Below are positions 44,041 to 51,932 of a stretch of DNA of 64,000 nucleotides, piece after piece (position 1 is the stretch's first letter; each line of letters begins with the position of its first letter). Made by a program: the position numbers and the translations under genes. Source of the stretch: Phycisphaeraceae bacterium (GTDB lineage Bacteria; Planctomycetota; Phycisphaerae; Phycisphaerales; Phycisphaeraceae). Under the pieces are notes generated by a model. It had not been told where the DNA came from. It saw only the letters and a list, made by a program, of their open reading frames with translations, and ran no database searches. The stretch is from the NCBI GenBank assembly GCA_020851465.1, contig JADZCR010000006.1, forward strand, positions 372,001 through 436,000. Reading direction: 5' to 3'.

Positions 44041-44928
44041 ATGACTGAACTGGAACGCCAACTCGTGCAGATGGTCGCCGCCCAGGTGATTGCGGTCCTG
44101 CGCGAACGCGGCGCGTTCGGGGGCGGGAATACCGCTGCATCCAGTCGCGGCGGTCCTGCGGATATCAAGCCGCCGATCGGTATTTGCACCGGCGATTACT
44201 CGAAGTTTCCCGAATTGGCAGGAAAGCTGCACGCAGCCGTAGGATCGTCGGCGAGTACCGCATCACATCAACCTTCTCTACAAGAGGCGAAGCGCAGCGA
44301 CTCGCCGACCATTGCGTTGAACGGCATCATCACCGCCAGTCAGTTGCAGGCAGCGATGGACGCGGCCAGTGATGGTGTCGCGGTGCTTGCCGCCGATGCC
44401 CGCCTTTCACCCTTGGCAAACGATCTGGCCCGCAAGGATCCCAGACGCATTCGCCGTGCGGGAGTCGCAGCGAGTGCATCACCCGGCGGGATTGATTTTT
44501 CGTCGTTGCTGTGGATGTGGTGGATTGACGGGTCGTGCCCTGTGGTTCAGGACGTGACGAATGAACGCCGCGCCCGGCTGCGGGCTTCCTCCGCCAATCG
44601 TCTGCCCGGTTCGTTGGCACAGGTCGTGCGTGAGCTTTCCAGTGCGATCCGTGCCCGGCAGGTCGCTGGCGGAATTCTGTTCGTCCATAACGCGGCGAGA
44701 GCTGCCTGCCTCGCCAATCGCTGTGCGTCGATCCGAGCTGTCGTTGGCACTTGCGGTGAGGCCGTCGAGCAGGGCATCAGCGAGCTTGGTGCGAATGTTT
44801 TGATTATTGAATATCCCCATCACGGCCATCGTTCGGTGTCGTCGATGGTGGACCGCATGATGCAGCAAGGCCCGCAGGCACCCGCCGCAGTGGAACGGGA
44901 CCTGGCCGACCTGCATCGTTGCGGATAG
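44041..44928 (+). CDS. microcompartment-associated protein with N-terminal helix and RpiB-like C-terminus
   Basis: 295-residue protein of unknown function encoded directly after BMC-P 2. The N-terminus (ELERQLVQMVAAQVIAVLRE, residues 3-22) is an amphipathic helix followed by a Gly/Ser linker (GAFGGGNTAASSRGGPAD), as in encapsulation peptides. The C-terminal 100 residues (GILFVHNAARAACLANRCAS, VVGTCGEAVEQGISELGANV) resemble RpiB/LacAB sugar-phosphate isomerases in pattern, without clear catalytic residues. Likely an internal compartment protein, perhaps an isomerase; I would not name a reaction. Confidence 0.75.
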   Translation: MTELERQLVQMVAAQVIAVLRERGAFGGGNTAASSRGGPADIKPPIGICTGDYSKFPELAGKLHAAVGSSASTASHQPSLQEAKRSDSPTIALNGIITASQLQAAMDAASDGVAVLAADARLSPLANDLARKDPRRIRRAGVAASASPGGIDFSSLLWMWWIDGSCPVVQDVTNERRARLRASSANRLPGSLAQVVRELSSAIRARQVAGGILFVHNAARAACLANRCASIRAVVGTCGEAVEQGISELGANVLIIEYPHHGHRSVSSMVDRMMQQGPQAPAAVERDLADLHRCG

Positions 44929-44955
44929 AGCAGTCTGCGAGACAGCGAGTCATTG

Positions 44956-45255
44956 ATGCGAATAGCGAAAGTCATCGGGTGTCTGACGTTGAGCCGTAAG
45001 CGCAGCGAATTGCGCCCCGGACGTTATCTCATCGCTGAGGCATTCGATGCGGATTCGTTGGCCGGGATCAAAGGAAACGTGCGGCGCAAAAGCGCGATGC
45101 CCGAATCGCTGATCGTCTTCGACGAGCTTGGTGCGGGCGTCGGCCAGATCATCGCGGTAAGTGAAGGGCGGGAAGCGTGCATGCCGTTTCATCCCACCCA
45201 GGTACCGATCGATGCTTATAACGCAGCCATTCTTGACTCGGTGGAAGTTGTGTGA
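44956..45255 (+). CDS. BMC-P (EutN/CcmL) pentameric shell protein 3
   Basis: 99-residue EutN/CcmL-family protein. It opens MRIAKVIGCLTLSRKRSELR, the strand-turn of the family, and has SLIVFDELGAGVGQIIAVSE and VPIDAYNAAILDSVEVV further on. The ATG at 44956 is used; a TTG one codon earlier is also in frame. Three different BMC-P proteins in one locus is a known feature of PVM-type compartments. Confidence 0.9.
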   Translation: MRIAKVIGCLTLSRKRSELRPGRYLIAEAFDADSLAGIKGNVRRKSAMPESLIVFDELGAGVGQIIAVSEGREACMPFHPTQVPIDAYNAAILDSVEVV

Positions 45256-45365
45256 GGCTAAGTGAATCTGCAATCGATTGGATGTGTTCAAAGTGCGAGT
45301 CGTCAGTGGTGAATGCAACAGAATAAGAGGGGAACCAAAGCAGTAACGGCAAGTAAGGAACACCC

Positions 45366-46298
45366 ATGGAAATGCCCATTTTTCAAATCAAGCGTGAGAT
45401 GTGTGAGATCGGACATCGGATTTGGCTCAAAGGTTTTTGTGCCGGCAACGAGGGCAACCACTCGGTGCGTATCAGCAATGATCGCGTCCTTTGCACGCCG
45501 ACAGGGCTGTCGAAGGGCTTCCTTGTTCCGGAGGATATTTGCGTCGTCGATATGGATGGCAAACAGGTAGAAGCCAACTCGCGTGGTCGCAAACGCACCA
45601 GTGAGGTATTGGTTCATCTGGCGATTTACAAGAAGCGGCCGGACGTAAAAGCGGTGATCCACAGTCACCCGCCGCACGCGACGACATTTGCGATTGCGGG
45701 TATTCCGCTGCCGGAAGGATTGCATCCGGAGGCGGAAGTCTTTCTCGGTAAGGTGCGCACTGCGCCGTACGCGCTGCCCTCGACGCAGGCGTTACCCGAC
45801 TCGATTACGCCGCTGATCAATGCTGAAACCAATACGGTGTTGATGGGAAATCACGGCTCGGTGAGTTTCAGCCACAATCTGATCGACGCTTACTACAAGC
45901 TCGAAATTCTCGATGCCTACTGTCGCATCCTGCTCCTGTGCAAGAACATCGGCAAGGCCAATGTCTTCTCCAAAGAGCAGATGGTGGACCTGTTGAAGGT
46001 GAAGCAGAAGTTCGGGCTGCCGGATGAAAGGCTCGCCTGCGCACCCACAGGATGTATCGGCGAAGACAATCAACCGTTCTTTGCGACCTTTGACCAGACG
46101 GCATCAGCGCAATGCTGCTGCCACAGCGGGGAAGTTGAACACGCGACCAGTGCGGAACGTGAAGAGGACGCACTGGCCCCCATGGTGCGAGAGATTGTTT
46201 CAGCGCGAAATGCTTCCCCTGCGAACGCCGGTAATGACTCGGCATTTGAAACTCTGGTGCAGTCAATCACAGATCAGATCATGGCTGCGGCACGATGA
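45366..46298 (+). CDS. class II aldolase (fuculose/rhamnulose-1-phosphate aldolase-like) with C-terminal encapsulation helix
   Basis: 310-residue zinc aldolase. Core: FCAGNEGNHSVRISND, TSEVLVHLAIYK (Glu80), VIHSHPPHATTFAIAG (zinc ligands His99 and His101) and MGNHGSVSFSHN (third zinc ligand). Ordinary FucA/RhaD-like enzymes are about 215-275 residues; here an extra 80 residues follow, ending in a Ser/Ala/Asn-rich linker and the amphipathic helix FETLVQSITDQIMAAA (about 293-308), the encapsulation signal expected for this aldolase in PVM compartments. It would release lactaldehyde inside the shell. Confidence 0.9.
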   Translation: MEMPIFQIKREMCEIGHRIWLKGFCAGNEGNHSVRISNDRVLCTPTGLSKGFLVPEDICVVDMDGKQVEANSRGRKRTSEVLVHLAIYKKRPDVKAVIHSHPPHATTFAIAGIPLPEGLHPEAEVFLGKVRTAPYALPSTQALPDSITPLINAETNTVLMGNHGSVSFSHNLIDAYYKLEILDAYCRILLLCKNIGKANVFSKEQMVDLLKVKQKFGLPDERLACAPTGCIGEDNQPFFATFDQTASAQCCCHSGEVEHATSAEREEDALAPMVREIVSARNASPANAGNDSAFETLVQSITDQIMAAAR

Positions 46299-46353
46299 AA
46301 GTTGCGCTGTTGCGGATCGGACGGACGTGTTGTTGATCTGAAAAGCTTCGATT

Positions 46354-47277
46354 ATGAGTATCAAGGTAGGCATCATCGGCGGTGGCGGGCGTGTGGGTTC
46401 TAACGCGGCACTGTCACTCCAGGCTGGCCGGATCGTGCGTGAAATCGCACTGGCGGATGTCAATGCAGAGATGGCTGCGGGGGAAGCGCTCGACCTGCTG
46501 CACGGCTCATCACTGGTCGCCGATCAGAAGATCTACGCTTGCGACACCGCCAGACTCGCGGATGCTGATGTGGTCTGTATCACAGCCGGATCACGGCGAA
46601 AGCCCGATGAGTCACGGCTTGATCTCATTAACCGAAACGTCGTGCTCTTCAAAGGCATCCTTGACGATCTTAAACGAGCGAATCTCCGAAAAGATGCGAT
46701 CATTTTTGTCGTGTCCAACCCGGTGGACGTGTTGACGCGACTGGCGATCGAGCATCTGAATTGGCCCGCCCAACAGGTGATCGGGCTTGGGACCGTTCTG
46801 GATACCGCACGATTCTGCTCGCTGATTGCCGATTTCAAGCATCTGCCCGCCACGCAGGTCAAGGCACTCATTCTCGGTGAGCATGGCGACACCATGACCC
46901 CGATCTGGTCAAGTGCGGTAGTCGGCGGTGTGCCGCTCTCCTCCATGATGTCGGTCAACGAACAGAACGACCTGTTTAAGCGCACTCAGGGATCAGGTGC
47001 GGAAGTCATCAAACGCAAGGGAGGCGCGGGCTACGCGGTGGGGTGGTCCATCGCTGAAGTGATCCACGCGATCGCACTGGACAGTCAGCGAATTCTGCCG
47101 GTGAGTTCAAAGCTCAGTGGCCAGTACTGCATCCGTAATACCTGTCTGAGTATTCCGACGGTCGTTGGACGCGCCGGAGTGATCCGTGCGATGGAAGTGG
47201 ATCTCTGGCCCAAAGAGAAGGCGGGAATCCAGGCATCAGCCAAAGCTCTGGACGAAACGTGGAGCAAACTCAAGTAA
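46354..47277 (+). CDS. lactate/malate dehydrogenase family protein with mixed specificity loop
   Basis: 307-residue LDH/MDH family member: VGIIGGGGRVGSNAALSL (NAD loop), TAGSRRKPDESRLDLINRN (substrate loop, residues 77-95), LGTVLDTARFCSLIADF and LGEHGDTMTPIWS (catalytic His about 177). In lactate dehydrogenases the second residue of QKP is Gln102; here it is Arg82, as in malate dehydrogenase, while ESRLDL remains LDH-like. It probably recycles NADH for the dehydrogenase in the compartment. No encapsulation helix is seen. Confidence 0.87.
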   Translation: MSIKVGIIGGGGRVGSNAALSLQAGRIVREIALADVNAEMAAGEALDLLHGSSLVADQKIYACDTARLADADVVCITAGSRRKPDESRLDLINRNVVLFKGILDDLKRANLRKDAIIFVVSNPVDVLTRLAIEHLNWPAQQVIGLGTVLDTARFCSLIADFKHLPATQVKALILGEHGDTMTPIWSSAVVGGVPLSSMMSVNEQNDLFKRTQGSGAEVIKRKGGAGYAVGWSIAEVIHAIALDSQRILPVSSKLSGQYCIRNTCLSIPTVVGRAGVIRAMEVDLWPKEKAGIQASAKALDETWSKLK

Positions 47278-47290
47278 CCAAGTACCAGCC

Positions 47291-48511
47291 ATGCAAAAAT
47301 CGCTCGATACCAAGATCGCTCGTATTCTTGCTGATCCGTCAGTGAAGGATTTCATTCTCGCAGATGCCAAAGATGCGGATATGGCCTATGGCATGGCTGC
47401 GCCGGGAAAATCACCCGAACACTATGCTCACGAGGCACGGTTTCGTTCGCTTCAGGAGTTCCGTGAGCTTATACGTCAGAACGTCAAGCAGGGCCTCATT
47501 GACATCATGCTCATGAGCGCTTCGACCAGCGAAGTGCTGACGATCAACGAGAAGATCTTTGAAAACTCACACGTAACTCCCGCCGCACGAGCTAACGATG
47601 CGACGGACATCTTTGCTGCCATGGGAGGCACCTACCTCAGCCAGCCGAGTCTGCCGTTTCGTACCGCGACAATTGACCACATCATGTGCGGCAAACTGAC
47701 TTGTTCGCCGGAGGAACGAAAAAAAGGAGCTGATCTGGGGTTGTACTCGGTCACCTTCAATAACAACCTCGAAAGCGATCTTGTTTCCCTGAATGCTTAT
47801 CGTGATTTCCGGCTTGAAGCTGAGGCAAAAGGATTTCGACACTTCCTTGAAGTGTTCGACCCGAATGCCTGCAACGCACCGGGCGGCTCATGTCCCAGCG
47901 ATATCGGGCGGTTTGTGAATGACTCGATTGCGCGGACGCTTGCCGGCGTGGTCGGCAAAGGACGTCCGCTCTTTCTCAAGATTGCCTATCACGGCCCGGA
48001 GGCGATGGAGCAATTGGCGTCGTATGACCGCTCGCTGGTCGTAGGCATCCTCGGCGGGGCGGCTGGTACTACATTCGATGCATTCCATCAGCTATGCGAA
48101 GCACGTAAGTATGGCGCCCGTGCCGCTCTGTACGGCAGGATGATTAACAATGCCGAGAGCCAGAGTGTCTTCATCCAGCATCTGCGCTGGATCGCTGATG
48201 GTGACATCAATGATCCGACTGTTGCGGTCAAGTCATATCACGCATCACTGGAAAAAATCGGCGTCCAGCCGTATCGCCGACTTTCGGATGACCTGATCTC
48301 CACGACACGCGCTGTCTCCTATGGCGGGACGGCGGTCAAAGTCGATGGCGGGAAAGTTGATACGCGATCTGCTGGCCAACGATCGCCATCGAGTAACAGT
48401 GACAGCACTCAAGGGAGTCGCAGCAGCGGCGTTGACTTTTCAAAAATGTCACCTGCTGAAAAAATCGCCTGGAACAAAGCTCGGTGGGATCGAGTGGTGG
48501 GAAAGATTTGA
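47291..48511 (+). CDS. TIM-barrel class I-like aldolase with linker and C-terminal helical tail
   Basis: 406-residue protein I place, by pattern, in the DeoC/LacD-like aldolase superfamily. The barrel part includes LFLKIAYHGPEAMEQLASYD and VVGILGGAAGTTFDAFHQL, with the lysine of FLKIAY in a position suited to a Schiff base. After residue 350 comes a low-complexity linker (SAGQRSPSSNSDSTQGSRSS) and a short helix (MSPAEKIAWNKARWDRVVGK) at the very end, which looks like another encapsulation tail. The start at 47291 is chosen over an in-frame frame overlapping the LDH gene. The exact reaction is unknown. Confidence 0.72.
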   Translation: MQKSLDTKIARILADPSVKDFILADAKDADMAYGMAAPGKSPEHYAHEARFRSLQEFRELIRQNVKQGLIDIMLMSASTSEVLTINEKIFENSHVTPAARANDATDIFAAMGGTYLSQPSLPFRTATIDHIMCGKLTCSPEERKKGADLGLYSVTFNNNLESDLVSLNAYRDFRLEAEAKGFRHFLEVFDPNACNAPGGSCPSDIGRFVNDSIARTLAGVVGKGRPLFLKIAYHGPEAMEQLASYDRSLVVGILGGAAGTTFDAFHQLCEARKYGARAALYGRMINNAESQSVFIQHLRWIADGDINDPTVAVKSYHASLEKIGVQPYRRLSDDLISTTRAVSYGGTAVKVDGGKVDTRSAGQRSPSSNSDSTQGSRSSGVDFSKMSPAEKIAWNKARWDRVVGKI

Positions 48512-48564
48512 TGGCAGCGGTATTTCGTTACCGCGGCGGTTGAGGGCAAGGAAAGGAATGACGC

Positions 48565-49332
48565 ATGCTCATCGTCGAGCGGCAAAATCGTGTGGTCGAG
48601 ATTCTTCGGCAGCGCAGAACAGCTCTGCTCGAAGACCTCGCCCGCGAGCTTGATGTCAGTGCCTCGACGATTCGCCGCGACCTCGAACAACTCGAAACCC
48701 GGGGGCTGGTATCACGTACGCATGGCGGTGCGGTTTATCGAGGGTCCGATGTTACGCCCGCGGCTACGGACCACAGCGTCGCGCTGACCGTTCGTCTTCA
48801 ATCTGAAGTCAATGAAAAAAAACTGATCGGCAAATACGCAGCCAGCCAGGTCGAGCCGCAAATGACAGTGTTACTCGACGGCGGATCGACCGTGATCTAT
48901 ACCGCCAGGCAGATCACCGCCCGTCCCATTCAAGTCGTCACCAACAGCCTTGGTGTCGCCAGTACATTCATTGACGACGATCAGGTGGAGTTAATCATGA
49001 TCGGGGGCACGCTCTACCCGCGCACCGGCGTGATGGTTGGCCCGATTGCAACCGGATGTCTTGCCGACCTGCACGCGGATTTGCTGCTCTTTAGCCTCGC
49101 AGGAATCTATGGCGATGAGGCGTTCAATCAAAATCTGGCGATGGCCCAGGTCGAGCAGGCCATGATGCGTCAGGCGGCACGCAGCATTCTGCTGATGGAC
49201 TCAAGTAAATTCGGACGCAAAAGTCTGGCTCGTGTCTGTGGTTTGGGTGAGGTGGATCAGATTGTCACCGATTCGGCTATCAGTTCCGAGTGGCGCGATC
49301 GTCTCGATACGCGTCTGGTGGTGGCTAGTTAG
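48565..49332 (+). CDS. DeoR-family transcriptional regulator
   Basis: 255 residues: N-terminal DeoR helix-turn-helix (QNRVVEILRQRRTALLEDLA, VSASTIRRDLEQLETRGL, then RTHGGAVYRG) and a C-terminal sugar-phosphate-sensing domain (LLDGGSTVIYTARQI, IMIGGTLYPRTGVMVGP, LMDSSKFGRKSLARVC). DeoR repressors of sugar operons are usually relieved by a phosphorylated pathway sugar. It is the last gene of the microcompartment operon, and the inverted repeat at 38539-38560 is its likely operator. Confidence 0.9.
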   Translation: MLIVERQNRVVEILRQRRTALLEDLARELDVSASTIRRDLEQLETRGLVSRTHGGAVYRGSDVTPAATDHSVALTVRLQSEVNEKKLIGKYAASQVEPQMTVLLDGGSTVIYTARQITARPIQVVTNSLGVASTFIDDDQVELIMIGGTLYPRTGVMVGPIATGCLADLHADLLLFSLAGIYGDEAFNQNLAMAQVEQAMMRQAARSILLMDSSKFGRKSLARVCGLGEVDQIVTDSAISSEWRDRLDTRLVVAS

Positions 49333-49352
49333 AGAAGAAATGTGTATCAGGA

Positions 49353-49383
49353 CGGCAGCAACTATTTTTAATAGTTTTTGCCG
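49353..49383. terminator. stem-loop after the microcompartment operon
   Basis: CGGCA (49353-49357) pairs with TGCCG (49379-49383), and AACTAT (49360-49365) with ATAGTT (49371-49376), around a five-base loop. It lies 20 bases after the DeoR stop. There is no proper T run after it, so it may be a weak terminator or an mRNA 3'-end stabiliser. Confidence 0.35.
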
Positions 49384-49514
49384 CTGGTTGTCCGATAAAA
49401 ACACGGCTGCTGCGGCGACGATATTGCTGGCGGCATGAACGGTTGTTAAGTTATTGCCAAGTTCGCAACCCGATGTGGGTATGCGATTGATCAATCAGGG
49501 AAAGGCCAAACGCC

Positions 49515-49889
49515 ATGCGGAAGGTGATGACGGTTCTGGTTCTCGCGTCTGCGGTGAGTTTAATCGGATGCAATAAAAACAAGCGGCCGGCCGCCAAGAC
49601 CCCGCAACCCGCGCCATCGAGTGATACCTATGGCGGCGGGACAACTCCGACGCCGGTACCTCCTCCGGTTGTCTATGAGCCTCCGCCTCCTGCGCCGGCA
49701 CCAGCACCGGAACCTGTCGCAGTGCCTTCTTCAGGTGCTCGCACATACACGGTTAAGAAGGGCGATACGTTGTCGAAAATTGCCCGTGAGCAACTCGGCG
49801 GCATCAACCAGCTTGGCCCGCTGATCCGCGCTAATCCCGGCATCAATAAAGACGTCATCAAGCCCGGCCAGGTCATCAACCTGCCGTAA
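49515..49889 (+). CDS. LysM-domain lipoprotein
   Basis: 124-residue lipoprotein. The signal peptide MRKVMTVLVLASAVSLIGC ends with the lipobox LIGC (Cys19). A Pro-rich spacer (PPPPAPAPAPEPVAV) leads to one LysM domain, residues about 76-124 (RTYTVKKGDTLSKIAREQL). LysM binds peptidoglycan, so it likely tethers the outer or inner membrane to the wall. A long terminator follows. Confidence 0.85.
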   Translation: MRKVMTVLVLASAVSLIGCNKNKRPAAKTPQPAPSSDTYGGGTTPTPVPPPVVYEPPPPAPAPAPEPVAVPSSGARTYTVKKGDTLSKIAREQLGGINQLGPLIRANPGINKDVIKPGQVINLP

Positions 49890-49932
49890 TTGCTGCGTCC
49901 TCCGCTTCTGCGGAGCAATTCATGCAGACTCC

Positions 49933-49995
49933 AAGCGATTGCGTCCGTATCGCTGCGCATCAACGAGCGCGGTGAACGGACTAATCGCTTTTTTT
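49933..49995 (+). terminator. intrinsic terminator after the LysM lipoprotein
   Basis: AAGCGATT (49933-49940) pairs with AATCGCTT (49983-49990) and GTCCGT (49943-49948) with ACGGAC (49976-49981), with a further CGCT/AGCG hairpin inside; a run of seven Ts (49989-49995) closes it. A long bipartite stem, strong evidence for termination. Confidence 0.8.
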
Positions 49996-50026
49996 ATTGA
50001 CTCGGCGCAGCAGCAGAACCTCACGA

Positions 50027-50728
50027 CTACCACGACACGAACATATCCAAGGCTTGCGTCAGTCGGTCGAGATATTCAGAACGCGGAATCTCGATGATGC
50101 CGAACTGTTGCATGTGTGAATTGGCAATTTGCGTATCGAGCAGAGCGTAACCACGGCTGCGCAGGTGCTCCACAAGATGAACCAGACAGACCTTGGAGGC
50201 ATCGGAAACACGGCTGAACATCGACTCGCCGAAAAACGCACCCCCCAACGCAAGACCATACAACCCGCCGACAAGTACACGATTCTCGTTCTTGTCTTCT
50301 GTTGAAGAGGAGAACGGATGATTAGCCACAGCCGCCTCAGTGATTTCTTTGCAATCGACTTTACATTTTTTTGAAGTGTCAGGAACTCGCAGCCATGCTT
50401 CCACGCTATGGCCTACACCCGCTTGATGGAGTTGCGTGTACACGCGGATGATGTCCTCGTTGATCCATGTTTCCTCGTGCTTACGTCGGGCTTGGGCACA
50501 TCCGCGGATCACATCCTCAAACGCAGTATCAAAGGTGATTTCAAACTTTCCCGATCGAACTCTGCGAAGCAGCGACCTGCTGAATCGGGCTGCGTCGAGG
50601 GGCAGAATCGCCCGCGGATCGGGGCTGTACCATCGGATCTGACCATGACGCCCCGTTGCCATGGGAAATGCCCCCATGGTGTAGGCACGCACTACCAAAT
50701 CGAGCGAGATGGGCGGAGCGTTGGACAC
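50027..50728 (-). CDS. aat: leucyl/phenylalanyl-tRNA-protein transferase with an insertion
   Basis: Aat adds Leu or Phe from aminoacyl-tRNA to N-terminal Arg/Lys as an N-degron for ClpAP. FPMATGRHGQIRWYSPDPRA and ALLDTQIANSHMQQFGIIEI are the typical N- and C-terminal parts and LVGGLYGLALGGAFFGESMF is the central motif. Between GHSVEAW and LVGGLYG, normally only a few residues apart, 38 extra residues (about 113-150) with two cysteines, lysines and serines are inserted. The insert may be a surface loop. Length 233. Confidence 0.88.
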   Translation of the reverse strand: MSNAPPISLDLVVRAYTMGAFPMATGRHGQIRWYSPDPRAILPLDAARFSRSLLRRVRSGKFEITFDTAFEDVIRGCAQARRKHEETWINEDIIRVYTQLHQAGVGHSVEAWLRVPDTSKKCKVDCKEITEAAVANHPFSSSTEDKNENRVLVGGLYGLALGGAFFGESMFSRVSDASKVCLVHLVEHLRSRGYALLDTQIANSHMQQFGIIEIPRSEYLDRLTQALDMFVSW

Positions 50729-50764
50729 ATGAATAGGGTATGGAGCAAAACGCTGAAGGTGAAA

Positions 50765-50837
50765 TGGCTAGGACTGGGATCGAACCAGCGACCTCGGCAT
50801 TTTCAGTGCCACGCTCTACCAGCTGAGCTACCTAGCC
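50765..50837 (-). tRNA. tRNA-Phe (anticodon GAA)
   Basis: Read on the minus strand: acceptor GGCTAGG with CCTAGCC, D arm GCTC/GAGC, anticodon stem TGGCA/TGCCG with loop CTGAAAA (anticodon GAA), variable region AGGTC, T arm GCTGG-TTCGATC-CCAGT, discriminator A. CCA is not encoded. Confidence 0.94.
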
Positions 50838-50960
50838 GCCAGCACGAGTCTCGCGGACGAAACTCGTGAAGCGACAGAAGATTAGCAGGCCCGCCGAAAA
50901 TCTCAAGCGGATATGACATTCGTCGATGGCATGCTCTTTTGCGTCGGATACCGCGCCAAG

Positions 50961-50986
50961 AAAAAAGCCCACCTTGCGGTGGGCTT
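50961..50986 (-). terminator. intrinsic terminator of the PEP-CTERM gene
   Basis: On the minus strand a nine-base perfect stem AAGCCCACC (reading 50986 leftwards, mate 50965-50973) with loop GCAA is followed by TTTTTT (50966-50961). It lies 29 bases after the PEP-CTERM stop codon. Confidence 0.85.
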
Positions 50987-51014
50987 GTGAAGTCGAATTA
51001 CGAAATCGTTTCAC

Positions 51015-51932
51015 TCAGGCAGTCGTGCGCTGACGGCGTGAAGAAAGATAGCCGACGATGGCACTGCCGCTGAGGAACACCAGCCCGCCGGTGAGTGGTT
51101 CGGGAACAGGGTTACCGTTATGGTCGTCGTCGATCGGATCGAAGGAATCGCGGTACTCCCATGAGACGATGTCGTGATTACCCCAGTCCGCGCCGGTTCC
51201 TGATGTGAACCCGATGTAAGCGGAAGTTGCTCCGAGGATGCTCACGATATTCACGGAACGCGAGAGAGTGGCCGTCGCCGGGCGGATGCCGGTCTGATTG
51301 GTCCTTACTTCGAGATTGGTGCCGTCGTAATCAACCCAGGCATACCAAAGGTTCCCATCATCAAACCGTGTGGCGATGGTCTGTGTGAAGGGCGAGCCAG
51401 CACCGTGATCCACCACACCATTGACGTCAATGCCCAGGTGGTTGGAGTCGGGGTCGTTGTTGTAGGAGTTGTGCCAGGTATCCCACTCAGCCCCGACGCT
51501 GTTAGGAATGCCGGAGTACCCGATACCTTGACCGGCTCCGCCGATGTTTGATGCTACGTTCTGCACAACGAAAACGATGCCGTCGGCACCGGAAGTGGGG
51601 TTGTTGTCGAAGATAGTCCCACCGGGATCGGTGATACGGAATCTGAAAGCGGTGCTGAAGGTAGCTGCGTTAACAGTTGTGGTTGAGAACGCGCTGCCGC
51701 TCTGGCTTCCGGATGCTGAGGTAAGACGGAGTACGCGGCCAGCATCGATGCCGTTGTTGACGTTACCGATAGCGTTACCGTTGAGCGTCAGCCCTGCGGT
51801 GCTGCTGAAATCGTTGAACTGTACCGTTACCGCTTGCGATGTGGCAGCCATTGCCAGACTTGTGATAAGTGCGGCAGCGGCACTTTGCACGCTTACGCAT
51901 TTACGAACTGAAGCAGATCGTAACAAGTTCAT
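51015..51932 (-). CDS. PEP-CTERM secreted protein with L-type lectin-like domain
   Basis: 305-residue exported protein. Signal peptide about 1-34 (VQSAAAALITSLAMAATSQA, cut before VTVQF). Body: a beta-sandwich of the legume/L-type lectin kind, with ADGIVFVVQN, NSVGAEWDTWHN and SNHLGIDVNG as the calcium/sugar loops. The C-terminus NPVPEPLTGGLVFLSGSAIV then RRQRT is a PEP-CTERM sorting signal (motif, membrane helix, basic tail) recognised by an exosortase. ATG 51932 has a strong AGGAGGGG before it. Probably a surface or EPS-associated sugar-binding protein. Confidence 0.85.
   Translation of the reverse strand: MNLLRSASVRKCVSVQSAAAALITSLAMAATSQAVTVQFNDFSSTAGLTLNGNAIGNVNNGIDAGRVLRLTSASGSQSGSAFSTTTVNAATFSTAFRFRITDPGGTIFDNNPTSGADGIVFVVQNVASNIGGAGQGIGYSGIPNSVGAEWDTWHNSYNNDPDSNHLGIDVNGVVDHGAGSPFTQTIATRFDDGNLWYAWVDYDGTNLEVRTNQTGIRPATATLSRSVNIVSILGATSAYIGFTSGTGADWGNHDIVSWEYRDSFDPIDDDHNGNPVPEPLTGGLVFLSGSAIVGYLSSRRQRTTA

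Noticed and set aside
43207..44232. 341-codon minus-strand frame across the microcompartment genes
   Set aside because: Overlaps three well-supported genes in antisense and shows no domain.
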